A DNA stretch of 48,470 bases, taken from CAYILR01 sp964364175 (GTDB lineage Bacteria; Bdellovibrionota; UBA1018). Made by a program: the position numbers and the translations under genes. Position 1 is the stretch's first letter, and each line of letters opens with the position of its first letter. The DNA lies in contig CAYILR010000035.1 in NCBI GenBank assembly GCA_964364175.1, positions 1 through 48,470 of the forward strand, read 5' to 3'. Below the pieces are notes generated by a model. It did no database searches, was not told where the DNA came from, and was given only the letters and a program-made list of their open reading frames with translations. Of this stretch, positions 28,224 through 36,961 are shown one piece after another.

Positions 28224-28796
28224 ATGGCCCGTGTAAAAAAACCGCAGCCGGTCTTTGAATCTTTAGTCTTTGCTACACCGGAACAAAAAGTGCTGCGCTT
28301 TTTGTTGGGTGAGCCCACGAGTTCTTTCATGCCTCGAGTCTTGGCGTCGCGTCTCAAGGGCGTGAGAGGTCTGGGAGGGAGCGAGGGAATTGGAAAAATT
28401 GTTAAAAACCTTGAAGAGCTGGGCCTTGTGGAATCCGTAGACAATGGTCGTGCGATTCGCCTCTGCGAAGAAAACGCAGGGATCTTACTGATGAAAACAT
28501 TGGCAGCGCTCTGCGATTTGGAAGGAATTCAAGAGTTGGCTGAGCCGCTTTCTTCTCGTGGAATTTTGTTTGGTAGCCGTGCGAGCGGTCGTGCACGTTC
28601 GGATAGCGACTATGATCTTTTTGTAGTTTCCAATAGCAAAGAGGAAGTGGAACACACGATCAAAAGCCATCCGCTAGGGAAACGAATTGAATTACTCATC
28701 TGGGATCCAGATGAGTATGAGACCCTTGAGAAAAAAGACTCTGGTCTTGCTGAAAAACTCTCAAGAGGAATTCAGCTCTGGGGACCGATTTGGTGA
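28224..28796 (+). CDS. Nucleotidyltransferase-domain protein with N-terminal winged-helix-like region
   Basis: A 190-residue protein. Residues about 15-95 look like a winged helix (FLLGEPTSSFMPRVLASRLKG, IVKNLEELGLVESVDNGRAIRL). Residues about 105-170 carry the minimal nucleotidyltransferase signature FGSRASGRARSDSDYDLFVV, with the GS and DxD elements intact. This layout occurs in archaeal and bacterial MNT-type proteins, some of them antitoxins that transfer nucleotides. No HEPN partner is adjacent. It overlaps lspA by GTGA, an odd place for a defence or antitoxin gene. Function unknown. Confidence 0.75.
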   Translation: MARVKKPQPVFESLVFATPEQKVLRFLLGEPTSSFMPRVLASRLKGVRGLGGSEGIGKIVKNLEELGLVESVDNGRAIRLCEENAGILLMKTLAALCDLEGIQELAEPLSSRGILFGSRASGRARSDSDYDLFVVSNSKEEVEHTIKSHPLGKRIELLIWDPDEYETLEKKDSGLAEKLSRGIQLWGPIW

Positions 28797-29305
28797 GGAA
28801 ATCCCCTAAATTTTTAATACTGGCTGTTGTGTTGCCACTCTTCGTGATCGTCGATCAGTGGACCAAATGGCTAGTGTTGAACCACTTCGCGTTGGGCGAG
28901 TCAATTTCAGTGGTGCCGGGGTATTTTAATCTGACCTACATTCGCAATACAGGCGCTGCATTTGGAATTTTGTCGCAAGCTCATCCTTCGTTTCGAGTTC
29001 CATTTTTTCTTTTGGTGCCAGTGATTGCGCTATCTGCCATTGCGTATATTTTTTGGAAAATTCATTCGAAAGATATCAAACTTTCATGTGCCCTATCGTT
29101 GGTCATGAGTGGAGCTCTTGGAAATTTGGTAGATCGTGCTCGCTTGGGTTTTGTGGTGGACTTCTTGGACTTTCATTGGCGACATCAAGCTCATTTTCCT
29201 GCTTTTAATATTGCCGATTCAGCCATCTGTGTGGGTGTGGGAATCTTGATGTTAGACCTAGTATTGAAGGAAGAGGACGACAAAGATGTACCCGGTACTG
29301 TTTAG
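28793..29305 (+). CDS. lspA: Lipoprotein signal peptidase (signal peptidase II)
   Basis: A 170-residue inner-membrane aspartyl protease with four hydrophobic segments. Catalytic aspartates are Asp123 in GFVVDFLDFHW and Asp142 in FNIADSAICVG, and the conserved NTGAAFG and GNLVDR motifs are present. It cleaves prolipoprotein signal peptides after Lgt has added diacylglycerol. The GTG at 28793 overlaps the preceding stop as GTGA; a TTG three bases earlier is possible. Its end overlaps lgt by 20 bases, so both lipoprotein steps are coupled. Confidence 0.96.
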   Translation: MRKSPKFLILAVVLPLFVIVDQWTKWLVLNHFALGESISVVPGYFNLTYIRNTGAAFGILSQAHPSFRVPFFLLVPVIALSAIAYIFWKIHSKDIKLSCALSLVMSGALGNLVDRARLGFVVDFLDFHWRHQAHFPAFNIADSAICVGVGILMLDLVLKEEDDKDVPGTV

Positions 29306-30074
29306 CATTGGGCCATTTCAGCTCCATACTTATGGGTCGATGATCGCCATCGGTTTTTTGGTGGCCGTGTCTGTGATCCGCCGCTTGGCAGCGCGCGCGA
29401 AGCTTCCGATTGATGCTGTTTTAGACCTGACGTTTTGGTGTCTGGTTGTCGGTTTTGTGGGTTCGCGCATCGCGTTTGTGATCACTCGTTGGAATGAGCA
29501 ATTTTCACATGATTTGCTGGGAATATTCAAGGTTTGGGAAGGTGGTTTGGTTTTCCTGGGCGGACCAATTGCTGCCATGCCATTTATGGTTTGGTTCATT
29601 CGTAGGAAAAAGCTCCCTGTTTGGAAAACCATGGATGCCATGATCCCCGGGCTTGCGATCGCGCAGGTTTTTGGAAGATTTGGTTGCGTGGCAGCAGGAT
29701 GCTGCTACGGACGTCCTACGGGAACGAATTTCGGATTTAAATTTGATTCTCTTTTAGTGGAGGCCTCGATGAGGGGTATTCCACTCCATCCGGTTCAGCT
29801 CTATGAGGCATTTTCCGTTTTAGTTTTATTTTTTGGATTACTTTGGGTTTTTCGAAAGAAAGTTTTCGATGGGCAAGTGATTTTGACTTATTTTATTTCC
29901 TATCCGATTATTCGCAGCATTGTGGAGACTTTTCGTGGAGATACAATCCGCGGATTTATTATTGAAGACTGGTTGTCGACCAGCCAATTTATTTCAATTT
30001 GGATATTTTTGGCAGCATCTTTGACATTGGCTTATCGCCTAAAGCAGCTCAAAAATAGCAAGGGACACTCATGA
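29286..30074 (+). CDS. lgt: Prolipoprotein diacylglyceryl transferase
   Basis: A 262-residue membrane enzyme. Signature segments: FQLHTYGSMIAIGF at the start, VWEGGLVFLGGPI, GRFGCVAAGCCYGRPT and HPVQLYEAF. It transfers diacylglycerol from phosphatidylglycerol to the lipobox cysteine. Start within lspA with GAAGAGG upstream. The stop overlaps the PlsY-like gene as ATGA. Confidence 0.96.
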   Translation: MYPVLFSIGPFQLHTYGSMIAIGFLVAVSVIRRLAARAKLPIDAVLDLTFWCLVVGFVGSRIAFVITRWNEQFSHDLLGIFKVWEGGLVFLGGPIAAMPFMVWFIRRKKLPVWKTMDAMIPGLAIAQVFGRFGCVAAGCCYGRPTGTNFGFKFDSLLVEASMRGIPLHPVQLYEAFSVLVLFFGLLWVFRKKVFDGQVILTYFISYPIIRSIVETFRGDTIRGFIIEDWLSTSQFISIWIFLAASLTLAYRLKQLKNSKGHS

Positions 30075-30562
30075 ACTGGCCAGCTTTGCTGGTGAGTTTG
30101 CTTTTAGGCCTTTGTCCGTTTGCATGGATCGTACAAAGACTTTGGCCCAATCGCTACTTGGGTTGGGGCTTGGACGCAGGTAAAGGTGCGATGGTTGTCC
30201 AGCTGCTGAAAAACCAGGATGAGTGGGTTCCATGGCTTGCACTCCTTTTACTGATCATCGGACATGTGTTTACCCCATTTAAAGAGTTGAAAAAGTTCTC
30301 AGCTCTGCCTGTTTTTATGGGAGCAGTTGCGGTTCTTTCACCCGAGGCTGGCATTGCCTCTGCCTTGGTGCTTGCATACGCTACATGGGTTGGGAAGCCT
30401 GCTGTGATTGGAACGCTTTCTGCAGTTGCTGCAGCTGCAATTGCCCATTGGGTTTTCTATTCAACTGAAATTTATTTTGTCGTGATCATCCCTACTTTTT
30501 TATTGATCGCCTATCAAAACGAGAAGGAAATGGATGCAATCCTTTCGCCGGAGTCTCGTTAA
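30071..30562 (+). CDS. Degenerate PlsY-like membrane protein
   Basis: A 163-residue protein with about five hydrophobic segments. DAGKGAMVV, GHVFTPF and a following GAVAVLSPEAG recall acyl-phosphate glycerol-3-phosphate acyltransferase PlsY, whose blocks include D-x2-KG and GHxFxxF. The usual SGNxGATN block and the KGGKGVAT block are missing, and the protein is shorter than PlsY (about 200). It may be an inactive or diverged relative. It overlaps lgt by four bases and the binding-protein gene by 29 bases, so it sits in a lipid/lipoprotein operon. Confidence 0.5.
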   Translation: MNWPALLVSLLLGLCPFAWIVQRLWPNRYLGWGLDAGKGAMVVQLLKNQDEWVPWLALLLLIIGHVFTPFKELKKFSALPVFMGAVAVLSPEAGIASALVLAYATWVGKPAVIGTLSAVAAAAIAHWVFYSTEIYFVVIIPTFLLIAYQNEKEMDAILSPESR

Positions 30563-31412
30563 TTCTGCTGTCGCCATTTTTTTTGTTTTTACTGTAAAGA
30601 GTTTTGCAGCAGAACAAAGGATTGTCACATTGGCTCCCGCCATTGCAGAAACAGTAGCTCAGATTTTAGGAACCGAGGCAGCGTCCCGGCAAATCGTTGG
30701 GGTCAGTGAGTACACGGATTTTCCAGTAGAATTGAAGGCAAAGCCAAGTATTGGCCCCTATTTTAAGCCTAACCTGGAGGCGATTCTGGCATTGAAACCG
30801 GATTTGGTGATTGCCACGCGGGATGGCAATCCCAAGGAAATCGTCGATCAATTGAGGAAATGGAAAATTCCTGTTCTCGAGATTCAGAGTCAATCCATCC
30901 AAGAAATGATGGATTCTGAAATTCGTGTGGGTCAAGCGTTGGGCCACAAGGATGTTGCTGAAAAACAAGTTTCACAGATGAAATCAGAGATGAGTAGAAT
31001 TAAAAAAAATGCTCAAATCAGGGATCAAAACCTGAACAAAAAGCAGAAAGTCATGTTTCAACTGGACCAGGATCCTCTGGTCGTTGCAGGAGGAAGATCC
31101 TTTCTGAGCGAGATTTTAACCCTGATGGGTGCTGAAAATATTTATAGAGATGACCCGAGTGCATATCCAAAGGTGAGTGTTGAGAGCGTTTTTCAAAAGA
31201 ATCCGGATTGGATTTTGTGCATTGCTTTTTCGTCGGTGGATCAACAACGGTTTGAGGGAATGAAAAAAAAGTGGGAAAGATTCTCTCAACTTGAAGCTAT
31301 AAAAAAAAAACAAGTCGTGGTTTTTCATTCGGATGCTTTGGTTCGGCCTGGTCCGAGATTGATGGAAGGTGTTAGACAGCTAGAAAAGCAGATTTATGGA
31401 ATGTCAAAATGA
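30534..31412 (+). CDS. ABC importer substrate-binding protein, BtuF/FepB type
   Basis: A 292-residue periplasmic protein. Signal peptide ends near VKSFA (residue 25). It has the cluster A-II binding-protein layout: RIVTLAPAIAETVAQILG, then VGVSEYTDFP, LKPDLVIAT, a long linking helix, and a C-terminal lobe with WILCIAF. Ligand could be cobalamin, haem or a siderophore; the sequence does not decide. The ATG at 30534 has GAAGGA upstream. Overlaps the permease gene by ATGA, forming a three-gene importer. Confidence 0.88.
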   Translation: MQSFRRSLVNSAVAIFFVFTVKSFAAEQRIVTLAPAIAETVAQILGTEAASRQIVGVSEYTDFPVELKAKPSIGPYFKPNLEAILALKPDLVIATRDGNPKEIVDQLRKWKIPVLEIQSQSIQEMMDSEIRVGQALGHKDVAEKQVSQMKSEMSRIKKNAQIRDQNLNKKQKVMFQLDQDPLVVAGGRSFLSEILTLMGAENIYRDDPSAYPKVSVESVFQKNPDWILCIAFSSVDQQRFEGMKKKWERFSQLEAIKKKQVVVFHSDALVRPGPRLMEGVRQLEKQIYGMSK

Positions 31413-32347
31413 GTAGATCGAAAATTTTATTTACGATTTCAATTATACTGCTTTTGTTTGTCATGGCGTTGGCAGTTTTTTTTGGCTCTAGCACTTCATT
31501 GGATTGGACCCAAGCTTTTGAAATTCGAGGACCTCGCGCATTGCTGGCGTTGGGTGTGGGGGCTGGACTGGCAGTGTCTGGCGCAACATTGCAGGCTTTG
31601 TTTGCAAATCCCCTCTGTGATCCCTACACACTTGGTGTCTCATCTGGAGCAGCATTGGGCTCTGTGATTGCAGCGGGACTGGGTTTGAGCAGTATTGGAG
31701 TGCTGGGATCCTCTGGTGGTGGTGCACTGCTATTTTCAATTATATTGTATTTTTTTGCGTCGAAGAAACTCGATTCTCGCGGAATTTTAGTTTTTGGTGT
31801 GATGTTGGGATTTCTGGGGCAAGGATTGGTGACCTTGTGGCTTTCATTTCAGGATCCTGGCATGGCACAGAGAGTATTAGGCTGGTTGTTTGGAGATTTG
31901 TCCCGGGCCGATTGGAGTTCAGGTTGGATTTGCCTGACGGCGGCTCTAGGGATAACGCTCATGATTTTTCGCAGCCACCGAGGTCTGGATGCACTTCTGA
32001 TGGGGGATTCAGATGCCTCGGCCATGGGAGTGGATGTGCGAAAATTACGCAGTACACATTTGCTATTGAGCGCTCTCCTGGTGAGTGTATGCGTGAGTTT
32101 TGCGGGGATGATTGGGTTTCTTGGATTTTTAATTCCACATTTTGTTCGCAATAGGGTGGGCGCTCTTCATAGCAAAGTGATCCCATTCTCATTTATTTTT
32201 GGGGGGATTGTTTTAGTGGCGGCTGATTTGTTAGCTCGGGTGAGTGTGCGTCCCTATGAGCTTCCGGTGGGTGCACTGACTGCATTGCTAGGAGGACCGT
32301 TTTTTGTTTTGGCAGTCATTAGACCTAGACGGAAAGGTCGGAGCTAA
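31409..32347 (+). CDS. ABC importer permease, FecCD/BtuC type
   Basis: A 312-residue membrane protein with about ten hydrophobic segments and the family blocks GATLQALFANPLCDPYTLGV, GMIGFLGFLIPHFVR (the coupling-helix region) and PYELPVGALTALLGGPFF. It is the transmembrane channel for the substrate delivered by the preceding gene. Its stop overlaps the ATPase start as TAATG. Confidence 0.93.
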   Translation: MSRSKILFTISIILLLFVMALAVFFGSSTSLDWTQAFEIRGPRALLALGVGAGLAVSGATLQALFANPLCDPYTLGVSSGAALGSVIAAGLGLSSIGVLGSSGGGALLFSIILYFFASKKLDSRGILVFGVMLGFLGQGLVTLWLSFQDPGMAQRVLGWLFGDLSRADWSSGWICLTAALGITLMIFRSHRGLDALLMGDSDASAMGVDVRKLRSTHLLLSALLVSVCVSFAGMIGFLGFLIPHFVRNRVGALHSKVIPFSFIFGGIVLVAADLLARVSVRPYELPVGALTALLGGPFFVLAVIRPRRKGRS

Positions 32348-33066
32348 TGCTCGAGGTCAAGAATCTCAATTTTGCTTATGAGGAGGGTTCAGAGAAACTC
32401 AAGTCTGTTTCATTGAGAATTCAGCCAGGTGAAATTGTTGCACTAGTGGGTCCTAACGGTGCAGGAAAAACGACACTATTCAAAATTTTAGCAGGTTTAA
32501 TGCACCCTGATGCATCGATTTATTATGATGGCACAGAGATTCAAGGGAATACGCCCTTACAGAGGCGTAAAAAAGTGCTTTATGTTCCCCCATATTTGTT
32601 TTCTGAATTTGGAATCACAGTTCGTGAAGTCGTGGAGCTTGCAGGGACGGCAGATTGTTTGAGGGAGTGCCACGCTGAAGATCTGGCAGATCGCAGCTTA
32701 AACTCACTGAGTGGAGGTGAGACGCAAAGGGTTCTTTTGGCAAGAGCCTTTGCTACAGGATCAAGAATCATTCTTTTGGATGAAACCCTTTCCTTGATGG
32801 ACCTCAACCACCAGGTGCTTTTTGGAAAAATTCTGAGACAGAAATGTATCAGGGACGGGACATCTTTTTTTTGGATTTCTCACGACGTCAACCTGGCAGC
32901 TGCGTGGTCAGATCGCTGTTATTTCATTCACGAAGGGGATGTGTTTGGTGGAGGAACTATTGAGAATGAATTCACTGAACAAAATTTCAAAAGGCTCTAC
33001 CCTCAAACAAAGATAGAAATGATTCGCAGTGAAACAGATCACAAACCCCGATTATTTTTTGGGTGA
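32347..33066 (+). CDS. ABC importer ATP-binding protein, BtuD/FecE type
   Basis: A 239-residue ATPase. Walker A GPNGAGKTT, signature LSGGETQR, Walker B RIILLDETLS (Thr where Pro is common after the Glu) and switch His in WISHDVN. The helical domain looks shorter than usual between the Q-loop and the signature. It completes the importer. The last 15 bases overlap the ArnT-like gene on the minus strand. Confidence 0.93.
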   Translation: MLEVKNLNFAYEEGSEKLKSVSLRIQPGEIVALVGPNGAGKTTLFKILAGLMHPDASIYYDGTEIQGNTPLQRRKKVLYVPPYLFSEFGITVREVVELAGTADCLRECHAEDLADRSLNSLSGGETQRVLLARAFATGSRIILLDETLSLMDLNHQVLFGKILRQKCIRDGTSFFWISHDVNLAAAWSDRCYFIHEGDVFGGGTIENEFTEQNFKRLYPQTKIEMIRSETDHKPRLFFG

Positions 33067-34725
33067 ACTTGGCTTCGCTGGCGCCTCAAAAAGCGCATAG
33101 CCATTTTTTTCTGCAATTTTTTTAAAATTCGGCAGGCGCAATAAATCTTGTTGTGAAGTTACTCTTGAAACGAGATAAACGGGAAGGTCAGTTTTACCAC
33201 TCAAGAGCCAACTTTTATAATTCCCAGATCTTCGCTGCTGGTCAGATTCCAGCGTATTAATGGAAATAGATTTTCGAGAATAGAAAAGGTGAGCATAGCT
33301 CTTAAATCCGTAGGGTTCAACGTATGCGTTTTTGAACTGCAGAGCCGAGTAAAAATCGACCGCAGATCCCTGCGTAGCGCGCTCGATTTTTGGAAGGATA
33401 AAAGAAGTGACTGAAAAAACAGTAATAGCCGTCGAAAAAACAAAAATATGAAATGCAATGGCCCATGTTTTTCGGGTCATGAAGTATGCAGCGGTCACAA
33501 GCCCGATTTGATAGAAAATCCCGATGAAGTATTCTCTTCCTGACCACTGGGTATGATCTTCAAGATTAGCACGTGCAAAGGGATCTTTGATCCAATTCAA
33601 AATCGGTTCGGGATGGCTCATCAGAGTGGGAACGACCGAAATAGCGGTGGCAATCAAAGTACCTAAAACTAAGAAGGCAATGAGGGTGGGCCCAAAAAAA
33701 GTCTGAAATTTGGTTTGTGCAATCCGTTCATAAATAGCCAACGCAGCAAGATAGGTCAGCGGAAAATAGGCGAGTGAGCTGTAATGAAGAATTTTTGTTT
33801 TGACGAGAGAGAAAACAATCAAGACCACGAAAAGTAGGATTTTCATCCAAGACTGAAAAAAACTCTGTGCGGCTGGAAGATTGTTTTTAGAAAAAAACTG
33901 TTCGATGCAGAAAATAGAAGCAGGAAAGCAACCGAGCAGCAAAACAACTAAGTGATATCCCGGAAACCCCTTGTGTCCCGCATCGTGAATGCTCATCAAT
34001 CGAATTTGATAAGTTAAAAATTCTTGAATGAAGTGTGGCCCATTGATTTTCCACTCCACTAGAAACCAAACGGAGCTGGTGGCGATCAGGGTTAGCAAAA
34101 AAAGGAATGCTTCCTTCCAAGGAAAACGCAGCGAACGAATAAACGAAAAATACAGAACACTCCAAGTGAGTCCTGTCATCAAGAGTGCAACGGGCCCCTT
34201 GGATAAAACCCCTAGCCCGCAGGCGGCGCCTGCCAAAAAAATCCAGAACAGTTTTTTTTCCAAATAATAAAATGCAATAGATGCAACGGACCAAAAAATA
34301 AATAAGTTGAATACAGGGTCAATCAGCCCGGAGCGAAAATAAAAATGAGGCAAAAGAGAGCCAAAATAGCTTAAAGCCCAAATCCAACCAAAGGCGGCGC
34401 TCTGCAGGCGGCGTCCAATCCAGAAGATCGATAATATAGTGAAAATTCCAATGAGTGCGTTGGGGAATCGTGCAGAAAATTCATTGACCCCGAAAGCATG
34501 AAAACTTAAAGCCTGTAGCCAAAAAAAGAGAGGCGGTTTTTCCCAAAAAGGCTGAAAGTCGATCTGGACTCGCAAATAATCTCCAGTGACCAACATTTCA
34601 CGTGCAGCCTCTGCGAAATTGATTTCATCCCAATCAAAAAGACGAGCTGCTCCCAGACCTGGCAGAAAGAAAGCAATCCCCAGGGAAATGAGTATCAAGA
34701 CAAACCAAAGCAGGGATTGTGGCAT
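33052..34725 (-). CDS. ArnT-like lipid-linked-sugar glycosyltransferase (GT83/PMT superfamily)
   Basis: A 557-residue membrane protein with about 11-12 hydrophobic segments. The first periplasmic loop holds FDWDEINFAEAAREM and FQPFWEKPPLFFWLQ, the acidic and EKPP motifs of the ArnT/PMT fold. A soluble C-terminal part follows. Such enzymes move a sugar from a polyprenyl phosphate to lipid A or another envelope acceptor. The ATG at 34725 follows the GT2 stop; a TTG at 34749 with GAGG upstream would overlap it. The neighbouring GT2 enzyme could make the polyprenyl-sugar donor. Confidence 0.88.
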   Translation of the reverse strand: MPQSLLWFVLILISLGIAFFLPGLGAARLFDWDEINFAEAAREMLVTGDYLRVQIDFQPFWEKPPLFFWLQALSFHAFGVNEFSARFPNALIGIFTILSIFWIGRRLQSAAFGWIWALSYFGSLLPHFYFRSGLIDPVFNLFIFWSVASIAFYYLEKKLFWIFLAGAACGLGVLSKGPVALLMTGLTWSVLYFSFIRSLRFPWKEAFLFLLTLIATSSVWFLVEWKINGPHFIQEFLTYQIRLMSIHDAGHKGFPGYHLVVLLLGCFPASIFCIEQFFSKNNLPAAQSFFQSWMKILLFVVLIVFSLVKTKILHYSSLAYFPLTYLAALAIYERIAQTKFQTFFGPTLIAFLVLGTLIATAISVVPTLMSHPEPILNWIKDPFARANLEDHTQWSGREYFIGIFYQIGLVTAAYFMTRKTWAIAFHIFVFSTAITVFSVTSFILPKIERATQGSAVDFYSALQFKNAYVEPYGFKSYAHLFYSRKSISINTLESDQQRRSGNYKSWLLSGKTDLPVYLVSRVTSQQDLLRLPNFKKIAEKNGYALFEAPAKPSSPKK

Positions 34726-34732
34726 ATGAGGC

Positions 34733-35530
34733 CTAGGAAGTGCTCTCAATGATGTATCCTCGGTCTTTGAGCTCAGCGACTTTTTTACCGCCGTCGCTGT
34801 AAATCCGGTGAGTCCAAATTCCTGCCCTGGCTAAAGCGTAGTGCAGGCTGACTCTGAGGACCCCTAGTCCATATTGAGCAGAACGGATGAAATTGATAGA
34901 AGAAGCCTCCTCAAAGTATTTTGTAGGGCAACTGATTTCCCCGATCTTAAATCCAAAAAAACAAACTTGAGCCAGCATTTCGTTATCAAAAACAAAATCG
35001 TCGTCACATTCGCCAAGAGGTAGTTTTTTAAGGATATCGTTTCTGAAGGCACGAAATCCGGTGTGGTATTCACTAAATTTTTGCCTCATCAGGAGATTTT
35101 GGGTCAGTGTGAGAACACGATTAAAAAAGTACTTATACAACGGCATCCCTCCCGATAGTGCTGTGCCTCCCAAAATACGAGAGCCCAGTACACAGTCATA
35201 TTCACCACAGGCAATCATGTACGCCATAGGTGCGACAAGTCGAGGTGAATACTGGTAGTCGGGATGAACCATGATGACAATATCAGCTCCGGAGTCGAGT
35301 GCAGCCTTGTAGCAAGTTTTTTGGTTGCCGCCGTAACCCAGATTTTTGAAATGAACAATGGTTTTGATCCCCAAAGATGCTGCAAGTTCCTTGGTTTTGT
35401 CTTTCGAACCATCATCTACCAAAATCACTTGATCAATCACTGAGTGATCCAACTCCCGGTAGGTTTTCTCAAGAGTTTTTTCGGCATTGTAGGCGGGCAT
35501 AATGACAACTATTTTTTTCCCGTAGATCAT
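34733..35530 (-). CDS. GT2 glycosyltransferase, dolichyl-phosphate-mannose-synthase-like
   Basis: A 265-residue cytoplasmic enzyme. IMPAYNAEKTL, LVDDGSKDKT and MVHPDYQYSP (the metal-binding DxD region as HPDYQY) are those of DPM1-like GT2 proteins, which load a sugar onto polyprenyl phosphate. No C-terminal membrane helices, unlike ArnC. The start overlaps rfbC by four bases. Paired with the ArnT-like gene it suggests a two-step modification of the envelope; the sugar is unknown. Confidence 0.87.
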   Translation of the reverse strand: MIYGKKIVVIMPAYNAEKTLEKTYRELDHSVIDQVILVDDGSKDKTKELAASLGIKTIVHFKNLGYGGNQKTCYKAALDSGADIVIMVHPDYQYSPRLVAPMAYMIACGEYDCVLGSRILGGTALSGGMPLYKYFFNRVLTLTQNLLMRQKFSEYHTGFRAFRNDILKKLPLGECDDDFVFDNEMLAQVCFFGFKIGEISCPTKYFEEASSINFIRSAQYGLGVLRVSLHYALARAGIWTHRIYSDGGKKVAELKDRGYIIESTS

Positions 35531-36102
35531 TTCTGCCTCGGTAGGGTTTCAAATTTAAAGAGAGGTTTTTTTTTATATTCAGCAAATGAAGGTAAACCTT
35601 GATCGCGCTTTGAAATCAGGGGATTTTTTTCTGGCCATGGAATTTGAAGTTCTGGATCATTCCATGCAATTCCGCTTTCGCCATTGGAATTATACAGAGC
35701 ATCGATTTTGTAGAGCACGTCTGCGGGCTCTGATCCCAATACACAAAATCCATGTGCGAATCCTTGGGGGATCCAGAGCATATGAGGTTGCGAACCATCC
35801 AGCTCCACTGCAAAATATTGACCGTACGTTGGGCTATTTTCACGGATATCGACAACAGCATCCCAAATTTTTCCTCGAGTCACCCCGATGAGTTTACCCT
35901 GTCCAGGATCGTGTTGAAAATGCAACGCACGTATGACGCCAGGCAGTGAGCGAGAAAAATTATCTTGGACAAAGTTGCACGGAAGGGAGTGCTCTTGAAA
36001 TTTCTGAACGTTAAACCGCTCGGTGAAAAAACCACGATCATCTCGGTGAACATCTAACTCGATCAGTTTGAGCCCAGCGAGTGGCAGATCATGGATTTTC
36101 AT
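35527..36102 (-). CDS. rfbC: dTDP-4-dehydrorhamnose 3,5-epimerase
   Basis: A 191-residue cupin-fold enzyme. DDRGFFTERFN, the catalytic-His block RALHFQHDPGQGKLIGV, the IPQGFAHGF strand and a late IAWNDPELQIPWP block are all present. It epimerises dTDP-4-keto-6-deoxyglucose. The ATG at 36102 is chosen for GGAG upstream and the usual N-terminus; it overlaps rfbA by 14 bases. The next enzyme, rfbD, is not in the window, so the end product may be another deoxysugar or rfbD may lie elsewhere. Confidence 0.95.
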   Translation of the reverse strand: MKIHDLPLAGLKLIELDVHRDDRGFFTERFNVQKFQEHSLPCNFVQDNFSRSLPGVIRALHFQHDPGQGKLIGVTRGKIWDAVVDIRENSPTYGQYFAVELDGSQPHMLWIPQGFAHGFCVLGSEPADVLYKIDALYNSNGESGIAWNDPELQIPWPEKNPLISKRDQGLPSFAEYKKKPLFKFETLPRQK

Positions 36103-36961
36103 GCAGAATTCTCCGTAAATAGGATCCGTATTCGCTTTTTCCAAAAGATTCACAGATTTTTTCCAAATCTTTTTTGGAAATCCATCCACGAGAGAAAGCA
36201 ATTTCCTCGAGGCAAGCAACTTTCAATCCCTGTCTTTTCTCCAGAGTCTGGACGAAAAGGGACGAAGAAACGAGCGAGTCGAAAGTACCCGTATCTAACC
36301 AGGCCACTCCGCGTCCCAAAGTCACGACTTCTAGATTGCCATGCTTTAAGTAAATTTTATTTAAATCAGTGATTTCTAATTCACCTCTCGCTGAAGGCTT
36401 AATCGATTTTGCGTATTCACAGACACGACCGTCATAAAAATAAATTCCAGTGACGGCCCAGTGCGATTTAGGTTGCAAGGGCTTTTCATCAATCGAGACG
36501 GCCTTTCCCAAACGGTCAAACTCGACCACACCATAGCGCTCGGGATCGCTGACTTGATAACCAAAAACGCGCGCTCCCTCATGAAGCTCTGCTGATTCTT
36601 CCAGCTTGTCGACGAGTTCGTGGCCATAAAAAATATTGTCGCCAAGAATCAAGCAAACAGGATCTTTACCCACAAACTGTTCGCCAATTACGAAGGCCTG
36701 TGCGATCCCCTCGGGTTTGGGTTGTTCTTTGTACGAAAGCTTGACTCCAAACTGACTTCCGTCTCCCAGTAGCCGCTCGATCAGAGGCAAGTCCCGAGGA
36801 GTGCTGATCACTAGAATGTCACGAATCCCCGCGAGCATGAGCACGGACAGCGGGTAATAAATCGTGGGCTTGTCGTAGATCGGCAAGAGCTGTTTGCTGA
36901 CCGACAAAGTCAAGGGGTAGAGCCGAGTTCCACTTCCACCGGCAAGAATAATCCCTTTCAT
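36089..36961 (-). CDS. rfbA: Glucose-1-phosphate thymidylyltransferase
   Basis: A 290-residue enzyme. The nucleotide loop MKGIILAGGSGTRLYPLT starts the protein, followed by LSKQLLPIYDKP-type sequence, LILGDNIFYG with the metal-binding Asp, and GVVEFD. It makes dTDP-glucose. The ATG at 36961 overlaps the rfbB stop as ATGA, and the family's usual N-terminus begins there. Confidence 0.96.
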   Translation of the reverse strand: MKGIILAGGSGTRLYPLTLSVSKQLLPIYDKPTIYYPLSVLMLAGIRDILVISTPRDLPLIERLLGDGSQFGVKLSYKEQPKPEGIAQAFVIGEQFVGKDPVCLILGDNIFYGHELVDKLEESAELHEGARVFGYQVSDPERYGVVEFDRLGKAVSIDEKPLQPKSHWAVTGIYFYDGRVCEYAKSIKPSARGELEITDLNKIYLKHGNLEVVTLGRGVAWLDTGTFDSLVSSSLFVQTLEKRQGLKVACLEEIAFSRGWISKKDLEKICESFGKSEYGSYLRRILHENP

